From: Candidatus Cloacimonadota bacterium
GTDB lineage: Bacteria > Cloacimonadota > Cloacimonadia > JGIOTU-2
Assembly: GCA_021158425.1 (NCBI GenBank)
Contig: JAGGUR010000010.1
Coordinates: 1 to 5,261, forward strand
Direction of reading: 5' to 3'
DNA length: 5,261 bases
Shown here: positions 4,981-5,261 of the stretch, one piece after another
Layout: each line of letters opens with the position of its first letter
How positions within the stretch are numbered: the stretch's first letter is position 1
Made by a program: the position numbers and the translations under genes
The notes under the pieces: model-generated
Seen by the model: only the letters and a program-made list of their open reading frames with translations
Databases searched by the model: none
Told to the model about the DNA's origin: nothing

Positions 4981-5031
4981 CCGCCTTCCATCCCGAAGTA
5001 ATCGGGACGGCGGACAAGCAGCTGGCGGACA
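4981..5031. repeat. Composite element: nested palindrome plus GGCGGACA direct repeats
   Basis: An inner palindrome tcccga/tcggga (4991-4996 and 5002-5007) sits inside outer arms ccgcc/ggcgg (4981-4985 and 5009-5013). The outer right arm continues into ggcggaca (5009-5016), repeated exactly at 5024-5031 with agcagct between the copies. It is a GC-rich block in AT-rich DNA, ending 25 bases before the THEP1-like start codon. The core matches the other CCCGA palindromes, and ctggcgga is shared with the palindrome inside the protease gene. Confidence 0.65.
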
Positions 5032-5056
5032 GCTCAAGTTATCTATTTTTTACATT

Positions 5057-5261
5057 ATGGCAAATAATATTTTAGTTTCGGGTTATCCAGGAGTAGGGAA
5101 AACTACTTTAATAAACAAAATTATTAAAAAATTGAATTGCAAAATTGGCGGTTTTTATACTCACGAGAAAAAAGAATCTGGCAAACGAACTGGATTCTAT
5201 ATCACAGATTTTTCTGGTAATCAAATGGTAATGGCTGATGTGAATTCTACATCTTCCTATC
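5057..5261 (+). CDS. THEP1-family nucleoside triphosphatase, N-terminal part (runs off right edge)
   Basis: The plus strand gives 68 complete residues from the ATG at 5057 with no stop before the window edge. After MANNILVS comes a P-loop, GYPGVGKTT (residues 9-17), that binds nucleotide phosphates. It is followed by the family hallmark GGFYTHEKKESGKRTGFYI (31-49). This pairing of an early Walker A motif with a GGF-x-T-x-E-x-R-E/G-x-R-x-G-F block is typical of THEP1-type (NTPase_1) nucleoside triphosphatases, usually about 170-190 residues, so roughly two thirds is missing, including the Walker B region. Family members hydrolyse ATP, GTP and other NTPs in the cytoplasm; the cellular role is unclear. 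No Shine-Dalgarno sequence precedes the ATG, but a start so close to the P-loop strand is normal for the family. A GC-rich palindromic element ends 25 bases upstream. Confidence 0.88.
   Translation, partial: MANNILVSGYPGVGKTTLINKIIKKLNCKIGGFYTHEKKESGKRTGFYITDFSGNQMVMADVNSTSSY

Larger units (their letters stand above)
4686..5056. other. Divergent intergenic region
   Basis: These 371 bases lie between two divergent genes and should contain both promoters. No convincing -35/-10 pair is visible. A TATAAT at 4804-4809 on the plus strand lacks a matching -35, and a TTGACG on the minus strand near 4903-4908 lacks a good -10. Positions 4695-4980 are AT-rich and hold no ORF of note. The right end carries the palindrome and direct-repeat composite at 4981-5031. 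Confidence 0.55.

Noticed and set aside
398..5007. Palindromes as a CRISPR array
   Set aside because: They are irregularly spaced over kilobases, differ in sequence and have no uniform spacers.

Overview
The window is AT-rich and bacterial. It most likely comes from an uncultured low-GC member of the FCB (Bacteroidota-like) assemblage, with Cloacimonadota and similar candidate phyla the best guess. Three things point that way: a large secreted protease that ends in a type IX secretion-style sorting domain, a DUF4159 exported protein, and many short palindromic repeats between genes. Two genes have clear Shine-Dalgarno sites (AGGAG and GGAGG), which argues against a typical Bacteroidota genome that does not use them. 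The taxonomic call is inference only.

Layout from left to right. Positions 1-272 (minus) hold the N-terminal part of an exported DUF4159 protein, cut by the window edge. Positions 273-849 contain no credible gene and are packed with repeats: CACAGAG-type and GCCACGAA-type dispersed repeats, a nested hairpin, an attcccgcg/cgcgggaat palindrome and two copies of a composite element built around CCCGA..TCGGG palindromes. Positions 850-3570 (minus) encode the main gene, a 906-residue secreted gingipain-like (family C25, clan CD) cysteine peptidase, followed by about seven propeller-like repeats and a C-terminal sorting domain. Positions 3731-3806 (plus) are a complete tRNA-Val (anticodon TAC) with an encoded CCA end. 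Positions 3807-4154 hold a degenerate MITE-like inverted repeat, another CCCGAA palindrome and decayed repeat remnants. Positions 4155-4685 (minus) encode a 176-residue exported protein that I do not recognise. Positions 4686-5056 separate it from the divergent gene on the right and contain a palindrome/direct-repeat composite. Positions 5057-5261 (plus) are the start of a THEP1-family nucleoside triphosphatase, cut by the right edge.

The genes do not form an obvious pathway or operon. The two leftmost minus-strand genes are 577 bases apart, and the rest are separated by a tRNA or lie in divergent orientation. The most distinctive property is the density of short palindromes. At least nine perfect or near-perfect ones lie in 5.3 kb, and two sit in frame inside coding sequence: one just after the predicted catalytic cysteine of the protease, the other in the signal-peptide region of the 176-residue protein. 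I found no CRISPR array, transposase, rRNA or defence locus.
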